NCBI RefSeq assembly: GCF_017876545.1
Contig: NZ_JAGIOD010000002.1
Coordinates: forward strand, 1,240,001 to 1,304,000
Direction of reading: 5' to 3'
Length of the DNA stretch: 64,000 nt
From: Brachybacterium sacelli
Lineage (GTDB): Bacteria > Actinomycetota > Actinomycetes > Actinomycetales > Dermabacteraceae
The notes under the pieces are model-generated. The model saw only the letters and a program-made list of their open reading frames with translations, searched no databases and was not told the DNA's origin. Position 1 is the first letter of the stretch, and the number at the start of each line of letters is the position of its first letter. Below are positions 52,350 through 59,922 of this stretch, one piece after another. Made by a program: the position numbers and the translations under genes.

Positions 52350-54392
52350 TCAGGAGCGGAGCATCACGCCCTCGCTGATCCGCAGTGCGTTCGCGTAGAT
52401 CGTCAGCACCGGATTCGCCCCGCCGTTGGTGACGTGGGTCGAGCCGTCGGCGACCACGATGTTCTCGTGGCCCCACAGCCGTCCCTCCGGGGTGACCACG
52501 GACGTCGCAGGATCGGTGCCCATCCGGCAGGTTCCCGCCTGGTGCTGGCCGTTGCTGGGCGGGGTGAGGCCCTCGAGCGGCGGCATCGGCCGCACCTCGA
52601 GGGCGCCCGCCTCCCGCAGCCATTCGGCGGCGCGGGAGGAGAGGAGGTCACGCCCGCGCAGGTCCTCCGGGTGCAGGCTGCCGCTGAGATGCACGAGGGC
52701 ACGGCCGAACCGGTCGCGCCTGGTGCGGTCGAGCCGCACGCGGGAGTCCGCGGTGGTGACCTCCTGGACGGGGCCGACGACCGTGCCCAGGCGCAGCATC
52801 GCCCGTTCCATCGCGGGGGAGCCGACGGGGGTCTCGGGGTCGACGAGGCCGTTCCGGCGCAGGGCCCGCTGGGTGTCGGCAGGGGTGGGCACGAACTCGT
52901 CGGCGAGGATCCCGCCGCCGATGACGCCGTCGTTGCCGTGACGGAGATCCGCGGTGGAGATGTCGGGGCCCGGGCCCCGGAGGTCCACGACCTGTTCGGC
53001 GAACAGGGCGCTCGCCCCGCCGTAGGCGTGACCCTGCAGGTGCCGCCCCACCTGGTCGGCGGAGTTGCCGAGGCCGCGGGGGTCGTCGTCGGTGGCGCTG
53101 TCCAGCAGCAGCCGGGCGCTCTCGATCGCGCCGGCGGCCAGGACGACGAGTTCGGTGCGTATCCGACGGTGCCAGATCCGTCCGTCGCGCTCGCCGACGA
53201 GCTCGACGGCTCGGGCGCGAGCGTCGGGCCCGACCTCGATCCGGGCGGCCTGCGCGCCGGGCAGGAGGGTGGCGTTACCGGTGGCCAGCGCCGCGGGCAG
53301 GGTGGTGTTGTGGCTGCCCGCGCGGGCGCCCACGGGGCAGTCGAGACCCACGCACTGTGAGCAGCGCACACAGGCGGGACGCCCGGCCCGCTCGCGGGTG
53401 TTGATCAGCAGCGGGACGGGCTGGGTGCCCAGCCCCAGTCGTCCGGCGGCGCCTGCGAGCAGGTCCCCGAGCGGGGAGCGGGACAGCGGACCCAACGGCA
53501 GCTCCGCGCTGCGCGACCCCTCCCACGGGTCGGACGACGGGCCGCCGCTGACCCCGAGCAGCTGCTCGATGCGTGTGTAGTAGGGCTCGAGGTCCTCGTA
53601 GTCCAGCGGCCAGTCCGCCAGGGAGCTGCCGTCGGGGACGCCGTAGGTGCTGGCCATGGCGAAGTCACGCGGACCGAAGCGCCACGCCTGCGCGCCGTAG
53701 ACCCGGGTGCCGCCGCCGAGCGTCATCGCGTTGTTCCCCCACAGCGCCTGCCCGGCGACCACGTCCCGCGGGGCGGCGTCGCCGAGGCTCACCTCGCGGG
53801 GTTCGGCGTCGGGCCCCGGCCCGGACCAGGGGAACAGCCCCAGGGCAGAGCGCGGCGTGCGCAGATGGTCGGTCAGCAGGCGGTCGCGACTGGGGAGGCT
53901 CCCGCGTTCGACGACGAGGATCCTCCGTCCGTCCTCGGCGAGGGTCTGCGCGGCCACGCCGCCGCCGGCGCCGGAGCCGATGACGATCACGTCGTAGTGG
54001 TCCGCGAGCTCCTCCGGGGCAGCGAAGGCCGCGCGATCCAGCAGCAGTGGTGCGGTGTCCTCCGACGCCGGCGGGGACCAGGTCCGAACGTGCGGGGTGA
54101 GGTCGGGGCCGACGCGGTCGGGAGCGAGGCCCCGCTCGTAGAGGAGGTCGCCGACCACGGCACGCACCGCCTGCTCGGAGGCGGGGTCGCCGGGGACATG
54201 ATTCGCGACCGTCTCGACCCAGCCGACGGGAGCGGTGACGTCGAGGGCCGCGAGCCGGGAGAGCAGCTCGGTGACGAGCTCCGGCGTGGCGAGGGTGGGA
54301 TCCAGGGAGCGGGTGACGTGCTCGCGGAGGACGGCCGACGGGCCGGCCCCGGCGTCGTCCCGGGCCGTACCGGGAGCGCCGAGGTGGTCCAT
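52350..54392 (-). CDS. GMC-family FAD oxidoreductase
   Basis: A 680-residue flavoenzyme. A helical N-terminal 125 residues resembles the extra subunit-like domain of some membrane sugar dehydrogenases. FAD binding is VIVIGSGAGGG at residues 136-146. CVRCSQCVGLDC near 345 is a four-Cys cluster that is typical of this GMC branch. QHQAGTCRMG and GANPVLTIYANALR are the family ends with the catalytic His and Asn. It oxidises an alcohol or sugar; the acceptor is unknown. The gene stands alone. Confidence 0.88.
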   Translation of the reverse strand: MDHLGAPGTARDDAGAGPSAVLREHVTRSLDPTLATPELVTELLSRLAALDVTAPVGWVETVANHVPGDPASEQAVRAVVGDLLYERGLAPDRVGPDLTPHVRTWSPPASEDTAPLLLDRAAFAAPEELADHYDVIVIGSGAGGGVAAQTLAEDGRRILVVERGSLPSRDRLLTDHLRTPRSALGLFPWSGPGPDAEPREVSLGDAAPRDVVAGQALWGNNAMTLGGGTRVYGAQAWRFGPRDFAMASTYGVPDGSSLADWPLDYEDLEPYYTRIEQLLGVSGGPSSDPWEGSRSAELPLGPLSRSPLGDLLAGAAGRLGLGTQPVPLLINTRERAGRPACVRCSQCVGLDCPVGARAGSHNTTLPAALATGNATLLPGAQAARIEVGPDARARAVELVGERDGRIWHRRIRTELVVLAAGAIESARLLLDSATDDDPRGLGNSADQVGRHLQGHAYGGASALFAEQVVDLRGPGPDISTADLRHGNDGVIGGGILADEFVPTPADTQRALRRNGLVDPETPVGSPAMERAMLRLGTVVGPVQEVTTADSRVRLDRTRRDRFGRALVHLSGSLHPEDLRGRDLLSSRAAEWLREAGALEVRPMPPLEGLTPPSNGQHQAGTCRMGTDPATSVVTPEGRLWGHENIVVADGSTHVTNGGANPVLTIYANALRISEGVMLRS

Positions 54393-54430
54393 GACACCCA
54401 GCGTAGCCAGTCGGGTGGGACCGGGAGGCG

Positions 54431-55198
54431 TCAGTCCGTCGCCTGCTCGAGGTGCCCCCGGGCGGCCTGCTCGAGGTGGGTGAGGTCCGAGGCGATGGTG
54501 ATGACACGGAAACCCTGCTCGCGGCGACGTCGCGCGGTCGCCCCGTCCGGCGTGTGGATCCCCGGGATCACCCCGGCTCCGTGGGCGGCGGCGAGGACGC
54601 GGTCGATGGCGGCATCGAAGACGTCCTTCTGCTCGGGGTCGCCGGGGAAGCGGCCGCCGACGGCGAGCATGAGGTCCGAAGGGCCGACGTACACGCCGTC
54701 GATGCCCTCGACCGCGCAGATCTCCTCGACGTTCTCGAGCCCCTCGGGGGTCTCGATCATGACCAGGAGCAGCACGGAGGCGTCGGACTCGGCGGGAATC
54801 GGTCCCACCCGGAGGGCGGAGCGCATCGGCCCGTAGGAGCGCTGCCCGGCACCCGGGTAGCGCGCGGCGCGGACCGCGCGCCGCGCGTCGTCGGCCGTGT
54901 TCACCAGCGGCACGATCACGCCGCGGGCGCCGGCATCCAGGGCCTGGCCGATGACGGCGGGATCGTTCGCCTCGACGCGCACGATCCCGGCAGGGCCGTG
55001 GGCGGCGTCGATCGCCATGAGATTGCGCAGGATGCCGGAGTAGCCGAGCAGCCCGTGCTGGCCGTCGATGGCGACGAAGTCGTACCCGGTCAGGGCGATG
55101 CGCTCGGTGGAGAGGGGGCTGTCGAGCACGGACCAGTAGCCGAAGAGGGTACCGCCGTCCGTCGCACGGCGGATGACGTCTGCAGCGGGGTGGTTCAT
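54431..55198 (-). CDS. HpcH/HpaI-type class II aldolase
   Basis: A 255-residue aldolase of the 2-keto-3-deoxy sugar acid / HpaI group. YDFVAIDGQHGLLGY, GARGVIVPLVNTADDARRAV, VMIETPEGLENVEEI (metal Glu) and DGVYVGPSDLMLAVGG (metal Asp) are diagnostic. It splits a 2-keto-3-deoxy acid into pyruvate or similar plus an aldehyde. It is followed by the broken aldo/keto reductase on the same strand, 25 bases upstream, which suggests a former sugar-acid operon. Confidence 0.9.
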   Translation of the reverse strand: MNHPAADVIRRATDGGTLFGYWSVLDSPLSTERIALTGYDFVAIDGQHGLLGYSGILRNLMAIDAAHGPAGIVRVEANDPAVIGQALDAGARGVIVPLVNTADDARRAVRAARYPGAGQRSYGPMRSALRVGPIPAESDASVLLLVMIETPEGLENVEEICAVEGIDGVYVGPSDLMLAVGGRFPGDPEQKDVFDAAIDRVLAAAHGAGVIPGIHTPDGATARRRREQGFRVITIASDLTHLEQAARGHLEQATD

Positions 55199-55223
55199 CA
55201 GGGTTCTCCTCGGAGGTGGGTGG

Positions 55224-55665
55224 TCACCGGTTGTAGGCGGGCATCGGACCGGCGAGTTCGGTGCCGATCTCGCCGACGGCGTGGACGACGTCCTCGGGCA
55301 GCGGACCCTTGGCCAGGTCCGAGAGGTTCGCCCGGAGGTGTTGGACCTTCGAGCCGCCGAGCAGGACGGACGAGGTGGCCTCCTGGGAGACCAGCCAGCG
55401 CAGGGCGAGCTCGGTGAGAGGCATGCCCGCGCCGGCGGCGATCTCCCCGAGGCGCCCGATCGCCTCGAACAGCAGCGGGTTCCAGTATCGGTCGCGGTAC
55501 ATCTCCGCGAGGCGGGAGCTCGAGAATCGGCCGCTGGTGCCGGCGTCCTCGAAGCGATGGAGCCCGGTGAGGAGCCCGCCGCCGAGCGGGTTGTAGACCA
55601 TGGTGTGCAGGCCGTGGGTGAGGGCGAACTCGCAGATGCCTCGAAGCTCGGCCATGCTCCGTTCC
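55224..55665 (-). pseudogene. Truncated aldo/keto reductase (C-terminal half)
   Basis: Only the second half of an AKR is present: VYNPLGGGLLTGLHRF, MYRDRYWNPLLFEAIGRLGE, LALRWLVSQEATSSVLLGGSK and a C-terminal AGPMPAYNR. The N-terminal half with the Asp, Tyr, Lys and His active-site residues is missing. Homology ends near 55660, where the DeoR tail begins on the other strand. An open frame continues upstream but is not AKR-like. The product cannot be an active reductase. Confidence 0.8.
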
Positions 55666-55676
55666 ATTCCTGGGCC

Positions 55677-55787
55677 CGTCTCCCCCTGCCCTGGACGCTC
55701 GTCACCGACGACGGCGCTGATGAGCGGCAGGTGAGCCTCTTCCGCCGCAGCGGGGTCGAGGTCCACATGGTGCCCAACAGGTCCTGA
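55677..55787 (+). pseudogene. DeoR-family regulator remnant (C-terminal tail)
   Basis: The final 36 codons encode LPLPWTLVTDDGADERQVSLF and then VEVHMVPNR before a TGA, matching the end of DeoR/GlpR-type sugar-phosphate regulators (LVTDxxA...V). No start codon, HTH or sugar domain precedes it; upstream is the reductase remnant on the other strand. Confidence 0.6.
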
Positions 55788-55862
55788 GCTGGAGAGCGCA
55801 GGCCGGCGCCCCCACGGTGCGAACCGCGGCGCCACGCCTCGTGCACGCCCGTGGTCGGTGCC

Positions 55863-55880
55863 GCCCACCTTAAGGTGGGC
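55863..55880. promoter_or_regulatory. Perfect 18-bp palindrome upstream of the AtoE-like transporter
   Basis: GCCCACCTTAAGGTGGGC is a perfect palindrome, 80 bases before the transporter start. Its size and symmetry fit an operator for a GntR, DeoR or LacI dimer. No intact regulator of that kind lies next to it. Confidence 0.65.
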
Positions 55881-55959
55881 CCTGTCACCGGCACTCCGGG
55901 TCCCGTCCCCACGCCACACAGCCGTGCGGTCAGGCCCCGCTTCCCGAGGAGCGATCAGT

Positions 55960-57342
55960 ATGTCCAGCGCGCCCGAATCCACCCGTGCCCGGAAGGAGGG
56001 GACGCCGCTTTCACGCGCCATGCGCCCCCTGAACCACGTGGTGGAGCGATTCATCCCCTCCGCGCTGGTGTTCTCGATCGTCCTGACCTTCATCGTGGCG
56101 GTCCTCGGCCTCGTCCTCACGGACACAGGCCCAGCCGACCTGGTCGTGCACTGGGGCGACGGGCTCTCCGGCCTGTTGGCGTTCATGACCCAGATGGCCC
56201 TGATCCTGCTGCTGGGTCACATGCTGGCGAACACCGGGCCGGTCCGGAAGGCGCTGGCCTACCTCGCCTCGGTACCCAGGACCGAACTGACCGCCTACGT
56301 CTTCGTCTTCGTCGTCGCCGCCGTGGCCTCGCTCATCACCTGGGGGCTGGGGCTGGTCGTCGGCGGTCTGCTGGCCCGCGAGGTGGCGTATCAGGGCCGG
56401 GGGCGTGGGCTGAGACTGCATTTCCCGATGCTGGTGGCCGCGGGCTTCGGCGGGTTCGTGGTCTGGCACATGGGCTACTCGGCCTCCGGCCCCCTCACCG
56501 CCGCCACCGAGGGGTCCTTCCTGATGGACTCCCTGGGTGGGAGCCCGGTGCCGATCAGCGAGACCGTGTTCTCCGCGTGGAACATGATCGCCGCCGGGGT
56601 GACCATCGTAGTGGTCGCCCTCGCCCTGTTTCTGGTGGCGCCGCGCCGCGGCGACCAGGTCACAGAGCTGAGCGTCGACGCTCGCGAGGCTGCGGAGGAC
56701 GGCCAGGAGGAGGTCATCACGCCGGCCGATCACCTGGACGCGAGCAGGTTCGTGACCCTACTGCTGGGGGTGGCGCTGGTGGCCTACCTGGCGCTGCACT
56801 TCGCCGGCGGCGGCACCCTGACCCTGGATACGGTGAACTGGTCCTTCCTCGCGCTGATCCTGCTGCTGGTGCGCAATCCCTTCGAGCTGATCCACCTGAC
56901 CAAGAATGCCGCCGCGAACGTCGGCGAGATCCTGCTCCAATTCCCGCTGTACGCAGGGATCCTCGGCATGATGGTCGGGTCCGGACTGGTCCAGGTCTTC
57001 TCCGATGCCTTCGTGTCGATCTCGACCCCGACGACCTTCGGCCTGTTCGCCTTCCTCTCCGCCGGCCTGGTGAACTTCTTCGTCCCCTCCGGCGGCGGCC
57101 AGTTCGCGGTGCAGGGGCCGATCATGCTGGGCGCCGGCTCCGAGCTGGGTGTGGACCCGGCGATCACCGTCATGGCCGTCTCCTACGGCGACCAGTGGAC
57201 GAACATGATCCAGCCGTTCTGGGCGATCCCGCTGCTGGCGATCGCGGGACTGAAGATGCGCGACATCCTCGGCTACACCACGATCGTGCTGATCGCCTCC
57301 GGCCTGGTCTTCGCCGGCACGCTGCTGGTCGTCTCACTCTGA
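55960..57342 (+). CDS. Short-chain fatty acid transporter, AtoE family
   Basis: A 460-residue permease with about 11-12 membrane helices (PF02667-type). ALVFSIVLTFIVAVLGLVL is an early helix, then WGDGLSGLLAFMTQMALILLLGHMLA, GLGLVVGGLLAREV, and the typical VNFFVPSGGGQFAVQGPIM and DQWTNMIQPFWAIPLLAIAGL. AGGAG lies nine bases ahead of the ATG at 55960. It imports acetoacetate or short fatty acids by analogy. A nearly identical copy of its 3' end occurs at 57921. Confidence 0.92.
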   Translation: MSSAPESTRARKEGTPLSRAMRPLNHVVERFIPSALVFSIVLTFIVAVLGLVLTDTGPADLVVHWGDGLSGLLAFMTQMALILLLGHMLANTGPVRKALAYLASVPRTELTAYVFVFVVAAVASLITWGLGLVVGGLLAREVAYQGRGRGLRLHFPMLVAAGFGGFVVWHMGYSASGPLTAATEGSFLMDSLGGSPVPISETVFSAWNMIAAGVTIVVVALALFLVAPRRGDQVTELSVDAREAAEDGQEEVITPADHLDASRFVTLLLGVALVAYLALHFAGGGTLTLDTVNWSFLALILLLVRNPFELIHLTKNAAANVGEILLQFPLYAGILGMMVGSGLVQVFSDAFVSISTPTTFGLFAFLSAGLVNFFVPSGGGQFAVQGPIMLGAGSELGVDPAITVMAVSYGDQWTNMIQPFWAIPLLAIAGLKMRDILGYTTIVLIASGLVFAGTLLVVSL

Positions 57343-57343
57343 C

Positions 57344-57375
57344 TGGCGGGGAGCCGAGCACCCGGTTCCCCACCA
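57344..57375. terminator. Terminator hairpin between AtoE-like and zinc-ribbon genes
   Basis: The arms 57344-57356 (TGGCGGGGAGCCG) and 57363-57375 (CGGTTCCCCACCA) pair over 13 positions with one C/A mismatch and one G-U, around a 6-base loop. It lies two bases after the transporter stop and 12 bases from the end of the convergent gene, so it may serve both. Confidence 0.65.
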
Positions 57376-57386
57376 GCACCCGTGGA

Positions 57387-57773
57387 TCAGCTGCAGGTGT
57401 CGCACACCCCGGTCGCCGGCAGCGCGTAGAAGCACTCGGGACAGATCGTCAGCCGTTCTTCGCCCTTTGCGGGGGCCTTCGCCACGGTCTGGACCGTCGA
57501 AAGATCGAATCCCTCGACCTCCAGGTTCGTCCGGTCCGCGGGCGCCAGTCCCTCTCGGAAAGTCACGTACCCCGAGTGGACGTACATCAGCGGGCTCCCG
57601 CCCTTGTCCTGCACGGTCAGGCTGCTGTTGGACTGCGTACGGTAGAAGGAGTGCGCCCCGACGCGGTCGAAGTTCTCCTCGAGGATCGTGACGTCGGCGG
57701 GGGACCAGTCGGAGTTCCAGGCGAGTGCCTCGTCACGGGTCATCCGGCGACGGGTCGAGGAGAGAGTATTCAT
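57387..57773 (-). CDS. Small protein with C-terminal zinc ribbon
   Basis: A 128-residue protein. Residues 1-95 (WSPADVTILEENFDRVGAHSFY, then VQDKGGSPLMYVHSGYVTFREG) are not recognised. The C-terminal 21 residues carry two Cys pairs, ICPECFYALPATGVCDTC, a treble-clef or ribbon-like zinc site. GGGAGG abuts the ATG at 57773, unusually close, so an internal ATG at 57743 is an alternative. It lies between the intact transporter and the fragment of its copy. Confidence 0.6.
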   Translation of the reverse strand: MNTLSSTRRRMTRDEALAWNSDWSPADVTILEENFDRVGAHSFYRTQSNSSLTVQDKGGSPLMYVHSGYVTFREGLAPADRTNLEVEGFDLSTVQTVAKAPAKGEERLTICPECFYALPATGVCDTCS

Positions 57774-57920
57774 CCTCCCAGTAGAGCACGAGTGTCCAGG
57801 GGTGGCGACCGGGAGCTTCGCGTGGGTTGACGGATCCAGTGCGCTCGGGAGGGTGCCTGCCCGTCGCTCGTGGATCGCTACACCGCAATTGACAAGCGCC
57901 CGATCGGATCGGACGCCGAG

Positions 57921-58076
57921 GGCGACCAGTGGACGACCATGATCCAGCCGTTCTGGGCGATCCCGCTGCTGGCGATCGCGGGACTGAAGATGCGCGACAT
58001 CCTCGGCTACACCACGATCGTGCTGATCGCCTCCGGCCTGGTCTTCGCCGGCACGCTGCTGATCGTCTTGTTCTGA
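57921..58076 (+). pseudogene. 3' fragment of a second AtoE-like gene
   Basis: The first 141 bases match positions 57187-57327 of the intact AtoE-like gene with a single mismatch (57937 vs 57203). Then the last codons differ (LLIVLF stop here, LLVVSL stop there). The left boundary is sharp at GGCGACCAG. It encodes only the final 51 residues with no plausible start, so it is a remnant of a paralogous transporter. Confidence 0.9.
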
Positions 58077-58383
58077 TCTGGCTGGCCGCGCCATGCAGAA
58101 GGTCCGTGAGCAATGCGGGCACAGGGTCGCCAGAGCCGGTGACCGACAAGACATCAAATACTCAGGAAGAGTACTGTACGGGACACCTGGACAGTCGTAG
58201 AATTCCTCCTGAGACGTTCCTGGCCGGAGAGCACCGTGTGGCGCCGACCAGAAGCAAGAGCTTCCTGCAGGCTTCACAGTGCAGAGCGACGGCTGATGCC
58301 AGAAAGTCTCCTTTCTTTGTAGTCGCCTTCGATGCATCCGCATCGAAGGGTTATTCGTCATGCCTGAATGGAGTCCACCCACC
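58077..58383. promoter_or_regulatory. 307-base AT-richer leader with several hairpins upstream of the Ltp gene
   Basis: No gene is seen. It contains TACTC-AGGAA-GAGTA (58159-58173), AGAAAG-TCTC-CTTTCT (58301-58316) and the perfect 10-bp stem CCTTCGATGC-ATCC-GCATCGAAGG (58326-58349) 34 bases before the Ltp start. The base composition is visibly lower in GC than neighbours. It probably holds the Ltp promoter and perhaps an RNA structure that controls translation. Confidence 0.5.
58326..58349. other. Perfect 10-bp stem-loop in the Ltp gene leader
   Basis: CCTTCGATGC and GCATCGAAGG pair fully around ATCC. GTTATT follows, too short a T run for a clear terminator, so this may be a terminator, an attenuator or an mRNA stability element. 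Confidence 0.6.
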
Positions 58384-59037
58384 ATGAGCACACCTCCTCC
58401 CACTCCCGGGACCACCGAAAACCAGAATCTGCCGTCAGCGCCAGGTTACGGCCAGCCCCCGCAGAGCTTTGTTCCTCAGCCCCCGAAGAAGAAGGGCCGT
58501 TTCCTGAAGTTCGGTCTCCTCGGATGCGGCGGTCTGATCGTGCTGCTCGTCCTCATCGTGATCGTCGCCGCGATCGCCTCGAGTGGTTCGGGGTCCACCG
58601 ACTCGGCTCCTGCGCAGGGCGAGGTTTCTGCCCCGGCCAATGAGGCCGGCACCGACGATGAGGTGCCCGCCAAGGATGCTCCAGCTGAGGAACCCGCGGC
58701 CGCCGAGGAGAAGCCGGCCGAGGACGACGTCCCGGCCGAGCACACCTCCGCGCTGAACAGCGCCCAGAGCTACTCCGACCTCATGCACATGTCCAAGCAG
58801 GGTCTGTTCGACCAGCTCACCTCCGAATACGCGGACCAGTTCTCCGACGAGGCCGCGCAGTACGCCGTCGACCACGTCGAGGCGGACTGGAACCAGAATG
58901 CCCTCGAGAGCGCCCGGGTTTACCAGGACACGATGGACATGTCCCCCGACGCGATCCGGGACCAGCTGACCTCCGAGTACGGCGAACAGTTCACCGCGGA
59001 GCAGGCCGACTACGCGATCGAGCACCTCGACGACTGA
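58384..59037 (+). CDS. Membrane-anchored Ltp-domain protein
   Basis: A 217-residue protein. Residues 1-40 are Pro/Gln-rich and cytosolic, a strong membrane helix lies at about 50-68 (LIVLLVLIVIVAAIASS), then an Ala/Glu/Pro linker (75-120). Two Ltp (PF07553-type) repeats follow: ALNSAQSYSDLMHMSKQGL and ESARVYQDTMDMSPDAI, each ending in YAVDHVE or YAIEHLD. Ltp was described in a Streptococcus thermophilus prophage lipoprotein that blocks phage DNA entry. The ATG at 58384 follows GGAG; another lies 24 bases upstream. No lipobox Cys is in the right place, although a Cys occurs in GLLGCGGL. Confidence 0.85.
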   Translation: MSTPPPTPGTTENQNLPSAPGYGQPPQSFVPQPPKKKGRFLKFGLLGCGGLIVLLVLIVIVAAIASSGSGSTDSAPAQGEVSAPANEAGTDDEVPAKDAPAEEPAAAEEKPAEDDVPAEHTSALNSAQSYSDLMHMSKQGLFDQLTSEYADQFSDEAAQYAVDHVEADWNQNALESARVYQDTMDMSPDAIRDQLTSEYGEQFTAEQADYAIEHLDD

Positions 59038-59066
59038 GTTTCCTCAGTCGACCCGGTCGACGTCAT

Positions 59067-59100
59067 GGCGGGGCACCCGCCGTGCGGTGGGTGCCCCGCC
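59067..59100. terminator. Terminator hairpin after the Ltp gene
   Basis: GGCGGGGCACCC (59067-59078) and GGGTGCCCCGCC (59089-59100) pair perfectly over 12 bp around a 10-base loop, between two convergent genes. Confidence 0.75.
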
Positions 59101-59105
59101 GTGCC

Positions 59106-59870
59106 TCAGCGGGCTCCCAACTGCTCCGACTCCAGGAACTCGGCCATGGCGGCGGAGACCTCGTGGTCCGTCGTCGCGTCGGAGATCAGCGGCGCTCCGT
59201 CGCCGTCCTGCGGCCCGTAGTCGCCGAAGCTGGCATGGCTGGCCCCGTCGATCTCGACCATCGTCGCGTCCGCGGGCAGCAGGTCCCGGGACCCGGCGAT
59301 CTTGTCCGGGGTGGACAGGCCGTCCTCGCTGCCGCTGAGGCTCAGCACCGGCACACCGGAGTCCGCGATGTCTCCCGCGCAGTAGGAGCCCAGCAGCACC
59401 AGCGCATCGACCGCGGGCGCGACCTGGCACGCCCGCACCCCGCCGAGGGAGTGCCCGCCCACCATCCAGGTCTCGACCTCCGGTGCCTCCCGGGTGAAGG
59501 TGTTCAGCCCGCGCCTGTCGAACAGGGCCAGGTGCAGCCACGGCTTCACGATCACCACCGTCATCCCATGGTCGGTGACCAGGGTCGACAGACGTGCCGC
59601 ATATGCCTCCGGTGCTACCTTCGCACCGGGGTAGAAGACCAGGCCGGTGGGGGAGGCGTCGCCGTCGGCCGGCTGCAGCACCAGCGTGCTCGAATCCTCC
59701 GCGAGAGCGATCCGTGGATCCTGCACGACCTCCTCGAGCGGGCCGGGCTCGGCCTCCATGACACCGATCCGGCTCCAGGCCACGAGAGCGACCACGGCCA
59801 CCAGGACCAGCACGGCCAGAGCCGCGAGCAGACGGAAGGCCCAGGAGCGCAGTCGCGGCGAAGCGGTCAT
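59106..59870 (-). CDS. Membrane-anchored alpha/beta hydrolase
   Basis: A 254-residue hydrolase of the chlorophyllase-like type with an N-terminal membrane helix (residues 12-31). GLVFYPGAKVAPEAYA holds the oxyanion loop, GGHSLGG the nucleophile Ser near residue 141, SGSEDGLSTP the Asp, and DGASHASFGDYGPQ the His. The catalytic domain should lie outside the membrane. The substrate is unknown. It is convergent with the Ltp gene. Confidence 0.85.
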   Translation of the reverse strand: MTASPRLRSWAFRLLAALAVLVLVAVVALVAWSRIGVMEAEPGPLEEVVQDPRIALAEDSSTLVLQPADGDASPTGLVFYPGAKVAPEAYAARLSTLVTDHGMTVVIVKPWLHLALFDRRGLNTFTREAPEVETWMVGGHSLGGVRACQVAPAVDALVLLGSYCAGDIADSGVPVLSLSGSEDGLSTPDKIAGSRDLLPADATMVEIDGASHASFGDYGPQDGDGAPLISDATTDHEVSAAMAEFLESEQLGAR

Positions 59871-59922
59871 GGAAGCACGGTAGATGACCGTCGCGGTCCT
59901 CCGCGGAGTCGCCCGGCCGCCC

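Noticed and set aside
57870..58076. A small membrane protein gene
   Set aside because: Its sequence is the copied end of the AtoE-like transporter with a few unrelated leading codons and no ribosome site.
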